This document shows positions 45,934 through 57,600 of a stretch of DNA of 64,000 nt, piece by piece; positions within the stretch are counted from its first letter, which is position 1, and the number at the start of each line of letters is the position of its first letter. The notes beneath the pieces were generated by a model, which was given only the letters and a program-made list of their open reading frames with translations, made no database searches and was not told where the DNA came from. The position numbers and the translations under genes are program-made. Source of the DNA: Gnetum montanum (lineage: Eukaryota > Streptophyta > Gnetopsida > Gnetales > Gnetaceae); NCBI GenBank assembly GCA_015680685.1, contig MNCI01007580.1, positions 708,451 to 772,450 of the forward strand. The letters run 5' to 3'.

Positions 45934-47060
45934 TCATAAGGTGTTATCTCCTATAAGGACATATTGTCGGGTGCATTTTTGGACTGCATCCTTTTGAGTA
46001 GATGTCAAACCATGTGGGGGTTTGCCATGTTGAAGGTAAGCCTTAATGTTGGTGTACCACTCTTGGATGTCTGTCGCACTGATAGATGCAATGTTTACTA
46101 CTTGAGTAATAGGATCTGTGCACTCTATTATCGAAGTGGGCAAAGGGGAAAACAAGTGCGATGGCACATTCAATGCTAACGTGGCTAATGCATCAGCTAT
46201 GGTGTTTTCATTGTGAGGTACATGTTGAATGTCCAATGTTGTAAACTATTTTAGCAAACTCTTAGCTAGATCACAATAAGGTTGCAAGTGTGAAGTTTTG
46301 CAAGCATAGACTTCAGTGATCTGGTTGACAAGTAATTGTGAATCACCCTAAATTGCCAAATGTTGAATCTTTAGCTCTTGGGCTGCTAAGAGGCCCTTTA
46401 GGAGTCCTTTATACTTAGCTATGTTGTTCGTACAAAGGAACATAAAGAGATAAGAAAAGGGTTGAATTTCCTTGAAGGGAAACCTGATAACTACAGCAGT
46501 GCTTCCACCTCATGTAGTTGAAGTGCCGTCAAAATGTAAACTTGCTTCAAAATTAGATGGTACAGAATTTAGGCTATTGATGTGTTCATCTGGGAATTTG
46601 GGTTCTATTATTACTTGATCATCAACGGGTGAAGTTGTAAGCTGTGTGGCTATTGCTTGACCCTTTGTTGATGATTGGGCTACATAATGTAAATTAAATT
46701 CTGCCGTTATAGCTTTCCATCGGGCTATCCTACTACACTTGTATAAGTTTGTTGTAATAGCCCGAAGTATGTTGCTTTTGCATATAATATTAACCTTGCT
46801 ATGAAATAGGTAGTGTATCCACTTTTTTTAGCATAAATACTAGAGCGAGAAAGTATTTTTCTACCTCGTTGTACTTTGCCTCGTAAGCTACTAGTGTGTG
46901 GCTCAAGTAGTAGACTAGGATTTTAGACCCATCATCTCTTTTTTGGCATAGAAATGTAGCAATATATGTGTCCAAAGTGGCAAGGTAGATGTAGAAAGGC
47001 TTATCCCTCTGTGGTGGGTAAATAGTTGGGAGGTGCAAAAGCTCTTTCTTTAAGTTATCA
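45934..47060 (-). pseudogene. pol: T2 dual RNase H region
   Basis: 47038-46799: KPFYIYLATLDTYIATFLCQ and YYLSHTLVAYEAKYNEVEK, the gypsy-type RNase H with lost catalytic residues. 46560-45934: second RNase H (LHFDGTSTT-like near 46525, then RNase H residues, and the last block DIQHVPHNENTIADALATLA at 46236-46180). The order and motifs match T1. Stops are present in the middle part (46240-46790). Confidence 0.8.
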
Positions 47061-48288
47061 AAGACTTGTTAACATAGATCTGTCCACTCGAAGTTGACCC
47101 CCTTTTTAAGTAGATGTTACATGGGATGTAGCTTATCTGTCAACTTCTAGATAAACCTTCTAATAAACTGTACCCTACCTTGCAACCCATGTAGCTCTTT
47201 GAGGTTTGTACGTGGTGTTAAGTTGATGATGGCCCTCACGTTATCGGGGTCCACTCGTATGCCTATTTCCAACACTACAAAACCTAGCATGCGTTCAGTT
47301 TAACTCCAAAAATACATTTCGTAGGGTTAAGACGCAAGTCTTACCTCTGACAACATTAGAAGACTACATTGAGATCATTGGGATGATCTATAGCCTCCTT
47401 AGACTTGATTGTTATGTCATCCACGTAATCATTTAATCTCTCCAAAAGGTAGTCGCTAAAAATATAAGTCATCACTCGTTGGTAGGTTGCTCCAGCATTC
47501 TTGAGTCCAAAAGGCATCATTATGTAACCAAAAATTCCCCAAGGGGTCATGAAAGTGGTTGAAAATTGATGCTTTGGGTTTATATAGATCTGATTATAGC
47601 CTAAAAATCCATCCATGAAGGATAGTAAGGCATGACCAGCCATAGTATTTATAAGTTGATCGATACTTGGAAATGGAAAATCATCTTTAATTGTTGCTTT
47701 GTTCAAGTTTCAAAAGTCTATACAGATTTGTATACCTCCTATTTTCTTAGAAACTACAATGATGTTCGATACCCATTCTGAGTAATCGATTGACCGGATG
47801 AAACTAGCTTGGTAAAGTTTGGTGATCTCATCGCGTACAACTAGTGCAATTTTTGGTTTGATCTTACAAGCTTTTTGCTTGATTGCCTTGACACATAGAT
47901 CTAGGATGATGTTGTGTTGTATGAAACATGGGTCAAGGCCTGGCATGTTGTCATATGACCATGCGAACACTTTAATAATGTCATGGAGAGCCTTGGAAAT
48001 GTTTTGGTGTATTTGTGAATGTAATAAAGAGCTAATCTTCAAGGTCTTTGCTTCACCCTCGGTGGTAGTTACAGGGATTTTAGTGAGAGGGTCCTCAATC
48101 ACATCCCCAGCTTCTAAGTCTAAGGCTTGGTCCAAATGTTCAAGCCAATCTAAGGATGTTTCCAGGGATGCTACGGTGTTGTGAGAGGATAACTCAAAGT
48201 CTATAAATTCTTGGTTCAAGTATCTTGTGATCTTGCCGTAGGGACCTATTAGGGTCAAAGGCAAAGAAAGCTCACCATGCATAGCCAT
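47061..48288 (-). pseudogene. pol: T2 reverse transcriptase
   Basis: The minus-strand ATG at 48288 (MAMHGELSLPLTLIGPYGKI) corresponds to the T1 start. 192 codons are open; then a TGA at 47707-47709 (ICIDF stop NLNKATIKDDFP) and a second open part, 47356-47706, with LSFMDGFLGYNQI, MPFGLKNAGATYQRVM and DYVDDITIKS, so the three catalytic Asp are there. The thumb region down to 47061 is broken (stops and lost frame after RLNPTKCIFGVK). Confidence 0.88.
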
Positions 48289-48381
48289 TTTTTGAGTGGA
48301 CCTATCACAACAAGAAAATAAACCAAGTCAAGTGATACCTGTTTGAAGCAACAACATGTAATGTAAATCAATGATGCAACA

Positions 48382-48712
48382 TAAGATAATTGCCAGTGTA
48401 AGGTCTTAGTGGACTGTAATAGTGTAATGGTTTCATTTGAAACGTAAAATGAACACTAAAATTCACTAGTTTAAGGTCATGGCAAACCGTCAATAGCTCT
48501 AAAATGTGAAATGAAATGAATGATGAGATTGCCAGTTTAAGGTCATGGCGGATCATCATATGGACTTCATTATAGGTTAAGATTACTAGTTTAAGGTCCT
48601 TGTGAACCGTGGCAAGTGGTGGGAGGCTAAGGTTCCTAGTTTAAGATCTTTGCAGATCAGTGCTATATAATATTGTGTAAATTAGGGTTGCCAGTTTAAG
48701 GTCTTAACGAAC
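48382..48712 (-). repeat. Motif array at T2 spacer, RT side
   Basis: Six plus-strand copies: GCCAGTGTAAGGTCTTAG (48382), CTAGTTTAAGGTCATGGC (about 48467), GCCAGTTTAAGGTCATGG (about 48532), CTAGTTTAAGGTCCTTG (about 48586), CTAGTTTAAGATCTTTG (about 48636) and GCCAGTTTAAGGTCTTAA (about 48689). The spacing is looser, 50-85 bp. The array lies between the RT start and the TATA box of the opposite-strand gene. Confidence 0.8.
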
Positions 48713-48856
48713 CATTATTGGGCTTGAAATTTGGTGGGCCCACTACGTTATCTACGAGTGTTATGCTGCAGTGGGACTTTGCTATAGTAGCGTTACACTA
48801 CCGAGGTATCCCATGTTACTCGAGATATGAAAATGATAAGTTTCTTACTGTGTCAG

Positions 48857-48866
48857 CTATAAATAG
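48857..48866 (+). promoter_or_regulatory. TATA box of the opposite-strand gene in T2
   Basis: CTATAAATAG on the plus strand, 139 bp before the ATG at 49005. This is the plain plant core-promoter form. No LTR is near, so it would be an internal promoter. Confidence 0.55.
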
Positions 48867-49004
48867 GGAATTACCCCTTGGTAAATTTGTCATTTTCATT
48901 GTCAAAGCCCAAAGCCCATACTCAGAGGGTAGTGTGGTCGAATAGAGAGGGTGAGTGAATAGGCATAGCATAGTAGTTGGTACGACTAATTTGTGAGTAA
49001 AGAA

Positions 49005-52000
49005 ATGGCACGCAAGGGTGAATGTAAGCATAAGGGACTTGCCAAGGTAGACACGGTGAAGGAGACTCTAGGATACCTCTCCAAGGTATGCATTGAGATG
49101 CGGCAAGAGACTCTGTCAGCTAGGTAAGTCGTTACGCTACCCTTGTTTCCATTATGTGATGCATTGGGTTAGGTTGCCATTGCCGTTATTGCTATCACTT
49201 TATGATCACTATTTTTGTTGCCGTTTTGGCCACTATGCCGTGGTTGTCGCTATTTGGCTACAGTGGTCATACGGTTTTTATGCTACGGCTACATGCGGTA
49301 CTACTCTGACGCCATTGTTAAAAATGGAGACTACATCATCGTAGGGGTTTAATCAGGTAGCACATGTTTGGTGTAGTCTGTCATTCTTAGGGGGTTTGTT
49401 TATTTGCACAGTTTCTATGGAAGCATGACGCACGTTTGGCATGACGTAGAATGGGCTATTTCATGCGATAGGATATGGTCGAGGCAATGAGGGCACTATA
49501 ACTTGCTTTTCACCTAAGCTGTTAAGGTTGTAATGTTTTTTTGTTGCAATTACGCTACGCTGTTATGTTATCAGGCCCTTGGGCCATTATGTTGGTCATC
49601 TGTTATGCTGCTACGCTGTCAAAATTTTGCTATGTTGCAATGCCTGTTATAGTAGCCTATTCGTTACATTGTTACATGTTTTCTTGCGCTTGCTCAGTTG
49701 CTGCATGTCATGCATTCATCTCGTTATGTTGTAGGTAGTGCAGTCGTCATCCTATGTAGAAGTGTAACTGTTACGTTGCATGTCTATTACGTTGTGTTGT
49801 GTACCACGCAACTGTTACTGTGGGGTGCACCCATTGTTGTTATGCTACATGGGGCTTAACTGCTACACTACGCTACATGTGACACTTTGTTACACTGGCT
49901 GTAATGTTTAACTCTATCTTATGGCGGGGACTCATTGATTCATGCTAAAGGAGAATTTGTGAATGAAGGATTACACTGTGTTTCATGTAAACAGAGGGTC
50001 ACACTACACTACATTCAAACAAAAGGTTACGCTATGCTATATGCAAATAGAAGGTTACACTATGCTTTATTAGTGATCATCACTTGAACACAGTGCTAAT
50101 GTTTGGTACTTTGCCTTGTAGGGTCATGTTGAAGCCTATTTTGATTGTCCTTGAACTTGTAGGAGCCTTGTGCTACCTCAGCAAACTTGTGGCCAACATC
50201 CCTCCTCCCCATGCATGTGTGGGGTAGCATGAAGTATAGTTTCAGGAGGGAGCATGGGACTTCCTATAGTTCCTCCTTCACCATTTCAGTATGATCGTGT
50301 GGTCACACCTATCAGCCGAGATAGCCGCTATACTTGCAGAGACGTTGCTGCCTAGGGCAAACCAAGGCATTTTGAAGTTTTTGGTTGATGGGTTAATCGA
50401 GGGCGAAGGGGCAGGAAGCTCCAACCAACGCCCAAGAGGCTTGAGGTGCTTAAGTTGGATCTGGGAAATGCCTGAGGACAATGCTCTCATTTATACAACA
50501 CACTATTCATTGCCCGTCACATGGGCACTTACTTTCAGAACCCACATGGGACCATTTACTATGCTAGTGGGTAAGTCCTATGAAGGTATTTTAACATATT
50601 GTATGATTTTCATTACACTAGATATAGATGCTTACAGTATTCTTGTGTGTTACAAAGTTTTACATTGACAAAGGTGATCTTCACGGTAATATGGATGCAT
50701 TGGCGGTAGCCCAGATGGCTCTGTAAGAGTTTTATTACATTGGGAACATGCATGCCGGTGTCATAAAACAACTTGGGTTTGACTTCAAAACCTATCCAAC
50801 CAAGTATTTCAAATTCTATGGGAAGTGTAAGGAAGTTGGCTTGTTGGGTAGCAAATGGGCATCGCGTTGACCGATTACCATTGAAGACATTCTAGTGGAA
50901 CTCCCACCATTTCCTATGCCATTCAAACCTAGTCTGTTAGACCATGGATTTATTCTTGTGTGTTCAAGTGATTTGATTTTGTGTTTGTTTTTGCTAACCC
51001 CCATTCCTTTTTCTTATTTTTTTATTTTTATTTTTTGCTGTTAACTATTGTAGTAGCTAGGAAATCCCAAGAGGTCACTGTGATCGCCTCTAGGTGTGAT
51101 GATACTAACCTCTTCTTCAAGTATAGAGAGGTGAAGAAGATGTAGCATTGGCCCTGCCATGGGGCCCCAACCACCATTGTTCATAATATTTAAGAGGTGA
51201 GGATCATGGACTTATTTCTGGCTGTAAACCCAAATGTCCCGGCTATAGAAATAATTTCCCTAACTAATTCCTTCACCAAGAAGGCTAACCGCTTTTGCAC
51301 ACGTATTTATAATGTGTGGGTGGTGTTTGAAATTATTGACCAAATATTTGTAGATCTTTTTGGTGTCCCTTTTGATGGTCTCCCTATAGGAGAAAAATCT
51401 AAGAAACATGTGAATCATAAGCGGTACATTGAGGAATGGCTGGGGATGGCTAAGAATCGAAAGAGGATTTACATCCACAAGGTCAAGTTGGCAGTGGCTA
51501 AAACGATTTACCCTGTCTTCTGTGCCCATGCTTTCCCTAAGCTACTTTCTTAAGGAAAAATCCTTGGAGTGGAGTAGGCTTGGATAATGAGGGAGGTCAT
51601 GGAAGAAGGGACTCGTTACAACTGGGCTTGGTACCTTTCGAAAGGCTTGCGTGCTAAAATGGTCAAGCTTTGTGAGAAGCTTGAGTCCCATTTCACTGTG
51701 AGAAGCTTTGCACTATCATTTCATTTTTCATCTGCTTTGTTGTTATCCTCTCTACAATGGCTAACATGTTTTATTGGGCAATAGACACCACTATTGATGC
51801 CCCTGACCCTTCTTCCTTAATCCCTCTCCAATCTTGAATCGAGACACCTAACAAGTTCACCTTCATGGAGGGGGTGGTCAATGATATGATCGATCGCTTG
51901 AAGCAAATCAATCCTGAGATCGGTATGCTATAACTACTACATTGGACATTTGTAGTTGTTAGCTTTTTTTTATGTCACTGTGACTAACATTCTTCCATAC

Positions 52001-52978
52001 ATGGTAGCCTCCCGTCTCAAGTGGGATCCTCGATAGGCCATCAAAGTTGATGTTGTGCTTGAACTTCTGTCAGAGATGACTGAGGTACCTCGCCACATTT
52101 ATGATGAAGCAAGTAAATGTGTGTTTTACTCAGGACACTCCTTATGGGAGTGTAGGCACGTGAACGAAGACCTCTGGAAGAGGGTACAGAAACTCGATAA
52201 AGAGAAGACTAACCTAACCATGGAAGTGGAGGATCTCCGATCCAAGAATGAGCTTCTGTTGGCCTGCAATAGCCATGATGGAAATTGGCGTACGATTGTG
52301 AGTAACTATGCCAGATACTAGATAGTTATACGAAACAATAACGAGGCCAGTTACAAAATTATTGAACAGCGCATGTAGATGAACCTCCTAGCATAGAAGA
52401 ACCAATATTGGAAAGACTACAATGCAAAGGTTTACAAATGGGGATAGGCACAGAAGACCCATAAACATATGTATAAGATGGAAAGTTCCGCCTATTGCAA
52501 ACAATACCAAGATGCTATTGTTGAGGCACATACTCTCAGGCTATTTCTTGACGTCATTGGTGCTTCTAGTGCTTATGAGAGGTTCATGCAATAGGTGACG
52601 GTAAGTGAGTCTCCTAAAAGGGAGGTGACCCTACCTGCCAGGGAAACCACCACCACCACCTTTTCCCTAGGACCACCCAGATGGATAGCCGTGGAAAAGG
52701 GGAAGGTTGCAGCAAGCACTGATCTAGGAGAGGGGAACTAGGGCAACCTCACTAAGGAGGAGATCTTGTGACGTCTTGCAACCAGCATGGATCGGATGGC
52801 CCCCAAAATGGACGTGGGACCATTTCAAGTTAGTCACCTTTTGTTATGTTATGGTTTATTTTGTAAAAGCCTTTATTATAGTTTGACTTACTATTTTATT
52901 TTCTGCTTTATGCAGAATTCGAATGAAGATGTGGGACACAGTGGGACAGGAGATGATGATGGAAATGAAGACCCATAG
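49005..52978 (+). pseudogene. Multi-exon gene antisense to T2, between protease and RT
   Basis: Likely exons: 49005-49123 (MARKGECKHKGLAKVD), 50122-50570, 50674 to about 50936, 51054-51697, 51785-51922, 52008-52828 and 52916-52978 (ending GNEDP stop). Donors GTAAGT at 49124 and 50571, GTGAGA at 51698, GTATGC at 51923, GTTAGT at 52829. Acceptors follow T-rich tracts (TTGTAG at 50121, TTGTAG at 51053, TATGCAG at 52915). The frame is kept across exons 1-2, 2-3, 5-6 and 6-7. It would encode roughly 800 residues: a globular part (YGKCKEVGLLGSKWASR, VELPPFPMPF, WLGMAKNRKRIYIHKVKL), a coiled coil (VQKLDKEKTNLTMEVEDL at about 52180) and an acidic tail (DVGHSGTGDDDGNED). About a dozen in-frame stops show that it is dead. 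No known domain recognised. It may be a Tat-type extra ORF or a captured host gene. Confidence 0.65.
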
Positions 52979-53099
52979 TGTGGCGACCGAGAATTTTATT
53001 TCTTACTTTGAATTTAATTGATTTGTAAACATTATTGATCAACATTGAGTGAAGAATGAATGCAAATTTCAGCTAACGTGTTTCATTTATTTTTTTTGT

Positions 53100-53285
53100 T
53101 ATCACTTTGGAGTAGTAAAGTTGCCAGTTTTAGGCCTTAGTGGGCCACGACGAGTAGATTAAGGCCATTCTGGGCTGTGGCTAGTTTTAGGCCATTTTGG
53201 GCCATCACTAGTTTTAGACCATTTTGGGTCGTATGTAAGGTGATAATAAAGAAAATTTCTAGTTGTAGGCCTTAGCAGGCTGTGT
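53100..53285 (-). repeat. Motif array at T2 spacer, protease side
   Basis: Plus-strand copies GCCAGTTTTAGGCCTTAG (about 53123), AGATTAAGGCCATTCTGG (53157), CTAGTTTTAGGCCATTTTGG (about 53182), CTAGTTTTAGACCATTTTGG (about 53208) and CTAGTTGTAGGCCTTAGC (about 53259). It closes the 3' side of the opposite-strand gene. Confidence 0.75.
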
Positions 53286-53466
53286 AGTGATGTAAAAAAT
53301 GGACATAATGTAAACAATGAGAAGGATGCTAGCGTAAACAATGAATACGAAGCAAACAATGTAGATAGTAATGGTGACATTGATACAAGCAGTAATCATG
53401 ATGTGAGTAGTGGAGTAATTATGCTAATGTAAACAATGATCATTCTCGCAACTACTTCCTAAGCCA
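53286..53466 (-). other. T2 spacer remainder
   Basis: Short AT-rich DNA with repeated AACAATG words (GTAAACAATG, CAAACAATG at 53312-53360 and 53428). No gene. Confidence 0.5.
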
Positions 53467-54930
53467 TCATGGGCTTGGTGATGCGTATGGCCAGGAGGCT
53501 TTATTGTGATACTCCTCTATGTCATCGTCAACTACATGAAAGGAAAGCTTAACCCATGTTGCTTCTTTATTTGAGCTAGTTTTGACTTGTTCAGGCATTT
53601 CAATTTGAATGAGGGTTTGGTTTTCAAAGATTTCAATCTCTAAACCTTGCTCCATTCCTACATTGTTTATGGCTTGAGGAGCCACTTCATCACCATGAAT
53701 TACCACTTCCCCTCCTGTGTAGGGTAAGTGGATTTCCTAGTGTATCGGTGAGGAAACCACCCTCAATTTGGCCAGCCATGACCTCCCCAAGATTAGTTTG
53801 AACCCAGGCATCTCCTCTACCACTATAAACACCGTGCTTGTGGGGAACTGGTCCCCTGCCACAAAGTTGATATGTATAGTTCCTTTTACTAGCACACATG
53901 CCCTGTTAAATTATTCTAAGCAAGAAGTTGTCATGGGCTTGATTTGATCGACCAAGCCCAATTTGTCCACTATGGGAAAGGGGATGACATTAGTAGTAGC
54001 CTTGTCATCAACATGTACCCTTCGAATCTTGTACTGACCAACCTGAATTATGATGAACATAAGTGTTGTTGTCACCTGACCCTTTTCAGGGTCATCCTTA
54101 ATGGACTCATCACGGAATGTTAACTGGGCTGACCATGGTTCCTCTGCAATAGAGAAAAGCATGACAATGTGGATCACTTTCTCCTCTGCCAGCATGTTTT
54201 CTTCAACCGATATGGATGTTAACATGTGAACCATGGCTTCTTGATGTACAATGGATGTCATCACCAATTCATATAGGCTCAAAGTTATGTTTTTCTATTT
54301 TAGAGCCTATTTAACTTGGCTGAAGGTGTTGAAAAGATCTTGCTTGCCATCTTGTTTGTTGCTCTTTTCCTCCTCCATTCGACCTAGGAGATGAATCTCC
54401 TGAGGAGGGTTAGCTTCAGGTTGAGGACTGTGCTTTCTTGGGCAGGACGGTGGTGATTACTTCTGTGTGGCATTATTAGTTGCTGACAATGAGGGGGCCA
54501 TAGGCCTCTAGGAAAAGGGGGTAGGCTTGGGGGGACCTAAGGCAGTATGTTCCCTAGCCATATTGTCCACCAAATGCTCTTCCCAATTTTTTGAATGGGG
54601 AGGCTGTGGTGCTACTTTCATTGTTTGACTTTGCGCGGCAGAAGCGCTTGTTTGTTTTGGCACCATAATAATGAATGGTGTCTATGTTGCTAGTGCTAGC
54701 AATGTAGTTTTAAGCACAAAGGGTGCAAGGATGGATGTCTGAGGAGGAACTTTAAGGACAAACAATTGTTACTGTGTTATTTTTATGGTCGTAGGGATTG
54801 CTGCATTTCGATGAGGGACACGTACCACGAACTGTTGTTGTGATGGTTCTGGGTTGCCATCAATACCAATGACGTGAATTGTGTACCTTGCGCTATTGGC
54901 ATTTAGGGGATCCTTGTAAATGTGCATTGA
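53467..54930 (-). pseudogene. T2 gag C-terminal linker and aspartic protease
   Basis: 54930-54283 is a Pro/Thr-rich linker beginning SMHIYKDPL, as in T1. Protease at 54282-53911: VHQEAMVHMLTSI, then RVHVDDKATTNVIPFP, where T1 has VDDGAAINVIPFP; the Gly of the D-x-G active site is Lys here. Tail 53899-53467: GFKLILG.SWLA and EEYHNKASWP. Order and spacing follow T1. Confidence 0.8.
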
Positions 54931-57150
54931 CTAGTTTTTAGGGTGAACAAGACTACTTTCATCTAGGACCAGCTTGCCCTGATCGATCATGCATTGGATA
55001 TCGTCTTTTAATGCTAGAAAGTAGTCCGTATCGTGATCACATAGTTGGTGATAGTCACAAAAATGTTCCAACCTAAAGTTCCTAGGAACTGATGGCTCAT
55101 TGGGCATGGCCAAGGAGGGGTTCCTAAGAAGTTCAAAATACCATTGATGTCGTTTGATTGCTTCCTCTAACATTCGTTTGTGCTATATATACCCAACTCC
55201 CAACAGTTGCTTCAGAAGTTTTGAAGGCTTAATAGGTAATGGGGTGTATTTGGAGTTATTCTTGCACTCGAAGTTGGGTTTAGGCTGGGTTGATGCCTCA
55301 AGTGCTGATGTTGAGGATTGACCAACATTACTTGAGCTAGATGTGGAATTAGTAGGTGTTGTGGCTACCTTTTTGTTGTTACTATTGTTAGGTTTGTCCT
55401 GGTTAGCCACAGTAGCCACCGTGGTTGTTGCGGCATTGCCCTTTTCTTTATCTTTCTTAAGATGTGAATTTTTGTACGTGACATAAGTTGGATCTTTACT
55501 AGCCTTGGCTACGTCTTGGATGCTCTTGGTCTGAGCGAAAGCTTGATTAAGGGAGTGTGAGGCTAAGTAGTAAAGCTTTAACTTGATAAAATTGCCTGTT
55601 GCCCCCTTGAAGATGGCCAATAGGTGGGCCTCAGCGATAGGCTCATGTATTTCATTCAAAGTGGTGCTCCACCACTGTATGAATATTTGCATAGAATCAA
55701 GCAAGTCTTGCTTGATGCTCATCAGCTGGTCCAACGTGACCTCCGATTTCAAGTTATACTTGAAACGGATTATGAACTAACTCAGTAGCTCCTCCAAAGT
55801 TCAGATGGAGGTGCATGGGAGCACACGGTACCAGTCTAAAGCCTTTCCTATCAAGGACATGGGAAAGACGTGGATGATAGTATATGGCCATTGCTGCAAC
55901 AACAAAGATTCAGACCTAAACATTACCAAATGTGCATTGGGATCACCCTCCCCATTGTATTTCCTAAATTGGGGGAGTGGCACCCCATGGGGTAACGTAA
56001 GCATGGGAACAGCCGGACTGATGGGATCATCATGGTAAAATTCCATGACCTATACTGTGTTAGAACTAATGGCTTTGAGGCATTTTATTTCCTCAGTGAG
56101 GGTCTGGATAAGTTGAAAAGCTTGATCCAGACCTAGTCACGTTGCAGATGATTGTGGGGTTGCTTGAGCAGCTATCATATGTGCTGATGGGGGTTGCGGA
56201 GTAGGGGTAGTGGCCTGGCCCATGGGGTTCGCTATTGGTGCTACTCTTGTGAATGGTGGTGCTTGGTCCATGCACCATCCAATGGGTGGTGTCGTTGATG
56301 GGGTGGCCATTGGTGGGACTATGGGATTGATAGGTTGCTTGAGTGGTGGGGCAACCCATAGCCCTATGTTGGGTTGTACTATGTGCGAAAGTTGGTGCAC
56401 TTTGGGTTGCACGTAGTACGATACCTAAGAGGGTTGTGCCATAGGTAAGGACGGGGTTGGCACCCATCATGTGGTTGAGACTGGGTTAGCCACTGGTGGT
56501 GGGATAAGTGTAGATGAAGGCCTAGAGGTAAAGCTCGCATGTGATTGAGATGTGGGCAAAGTGTGGATGTATGGTACTGTAGCTGTGAATGATGTTGGGT
56601 ATGCTGCTGGGGTAGACTGAGAAGGGAGGGTAACTGGGAATGAAGTTGAAGAGCCCCCTTGCTAGTACGTAGAAGGTACAAGATGGCTGCCCATGGTTGA
56701 CATAGGTGTAGGTTGTGGCGGGGTCATGGTAATCACGAAGGGGGTAGAAGCAAAGAGCGAGTTAGATCGAAAGACAATAGTAGGCGGGATGACTGTAGCA
56801 TAGGTTTGGCCACCACCCTCAGAGTGGGAGTCCAAGTCTTCCTATTCATCTTGGAACGCTTCGTCATAGTGGGACATTATGTCCCATTCATTGGACCTAT
56901 TGACTCACATCAACTGGTCCAAGACCCATTGATATTGTTTTGTCAATGAGATGACAATGTCAAGGGTAAGGATGAACTCCCTTCCATTTCGGTGGAGGAA
57001 CTTGAAGTTACATTTTTCTTCGAGTTCCTAATAGTCCAAGGGTATATTGGCTTGGACTTTTGAGTAGAGGAAGTCATATCACTCTGTGTTTTGTGACAAG
57101 TGCTCTAGTGACAAGTGCCATAATCTAAGGGATTGATAGCCATGCCAGCA
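54931..57150 (-). pseudogene. gag: T2 gag
   Basis: N-terminal domain at about 57140-56880 (YDFLYSKVQANIPLDY), then a long Pro/Ser/Thr/Gln-rich region (56860-56090; ANPVSTT, PINPIVPPMATPSTTPP). Core at 56046-55801 (FYHDDPISPAVPMLTLPHG, MSLIGKALDWYRVL) and 55752-55183 (FIQWWSTTLNEIHEPI, NQAFAQTKSIQDV). Zinc motif at 55173-54931 (FCDYHQLCDHDTDYF), where the last Cys is changed. It is more complete than in T1; the W of DWYRVL and the Q of NQAF, both stops in T1, are intact here. Confidence 0.85.
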
Positions 57151-57576
57151 TCGGGCTGAGCAACTGCTTAGGACCTATCATGTTTTGAATCAAGTATGGA
57201 ACCTCCAAGTTCGAGGTGGTGACAACAGTGGTTGGAGGAATCATTTTTGTCGTAAGGTGAAAACTGTAAAAGAGAGAAAAAATGCAATTGGATGTGCTAC
57301 GAAGGTGCTTGTTACGTTAAGTAGGAGTGCTACGCTAGGCGATTTGCTACGTCACACGAGGTACAGGTAGTATGAGGCAGTAAACAAGGTAAACACATTA
57401 AGGTGAGCAATCGGTTGGAGGTTTTAGTCCTGCTGGGTCCCAAAGAAATCATTGTTGCAACCGCTCTACACCACACAGTGCGTAGACAACCACAATGATA
57501 TCAAATATATGCTAGCAGATGACAGGGTACAGATAGCGTGCAGGATTACCCATGATACATAAAAAGGGCATACAAG
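57151..57576 (-). other. T2 leader
   Basis: Untranslated leader between primer site and gag. It includes GCTACGAAGG, GTGCTACGCTAGG and TTGCTACGTCAC at about 57295-57355, the TACGCTAC-type words found in the LTR. No gene. Confidence 0.5.
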
Positions 57577-57595
57577 GGTCCTCCTTCTAGTGCCA
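57577..57595 (-). other. T2 primer-binding site
   Basis: Minus-strand TGGCACTAGAAGGAGGACC, 5 bases from the LTR end, as in T1 (TGGCGCTAGAAGGAGGGCC). The two differences are G-to-A changes. Confidence 0.82.
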
Positions 57596-57600
57596 AAAAC

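Noticed and set aside
47819-48184. 121-codon plus-strand frame opposite the T2 RT N-terminus
   Set aside because: It is a shadow of the conserved minus-strand RT frame.
49005-52978. A live host gene of which T2 is only the neighbour
   Set aside because: It lies between T2 protease and RT, is bracketed by T2 motif arrays and holds about a dozen in-frame stops, so it is part of the element and dead in this copy.
56137-56681. Several overlapping frames rich in Pro, Thr and His on both strands
   Set aside because: All come from the low-complexity Pro/Ser/Gln part of T2 gag; only one frame fits gag.
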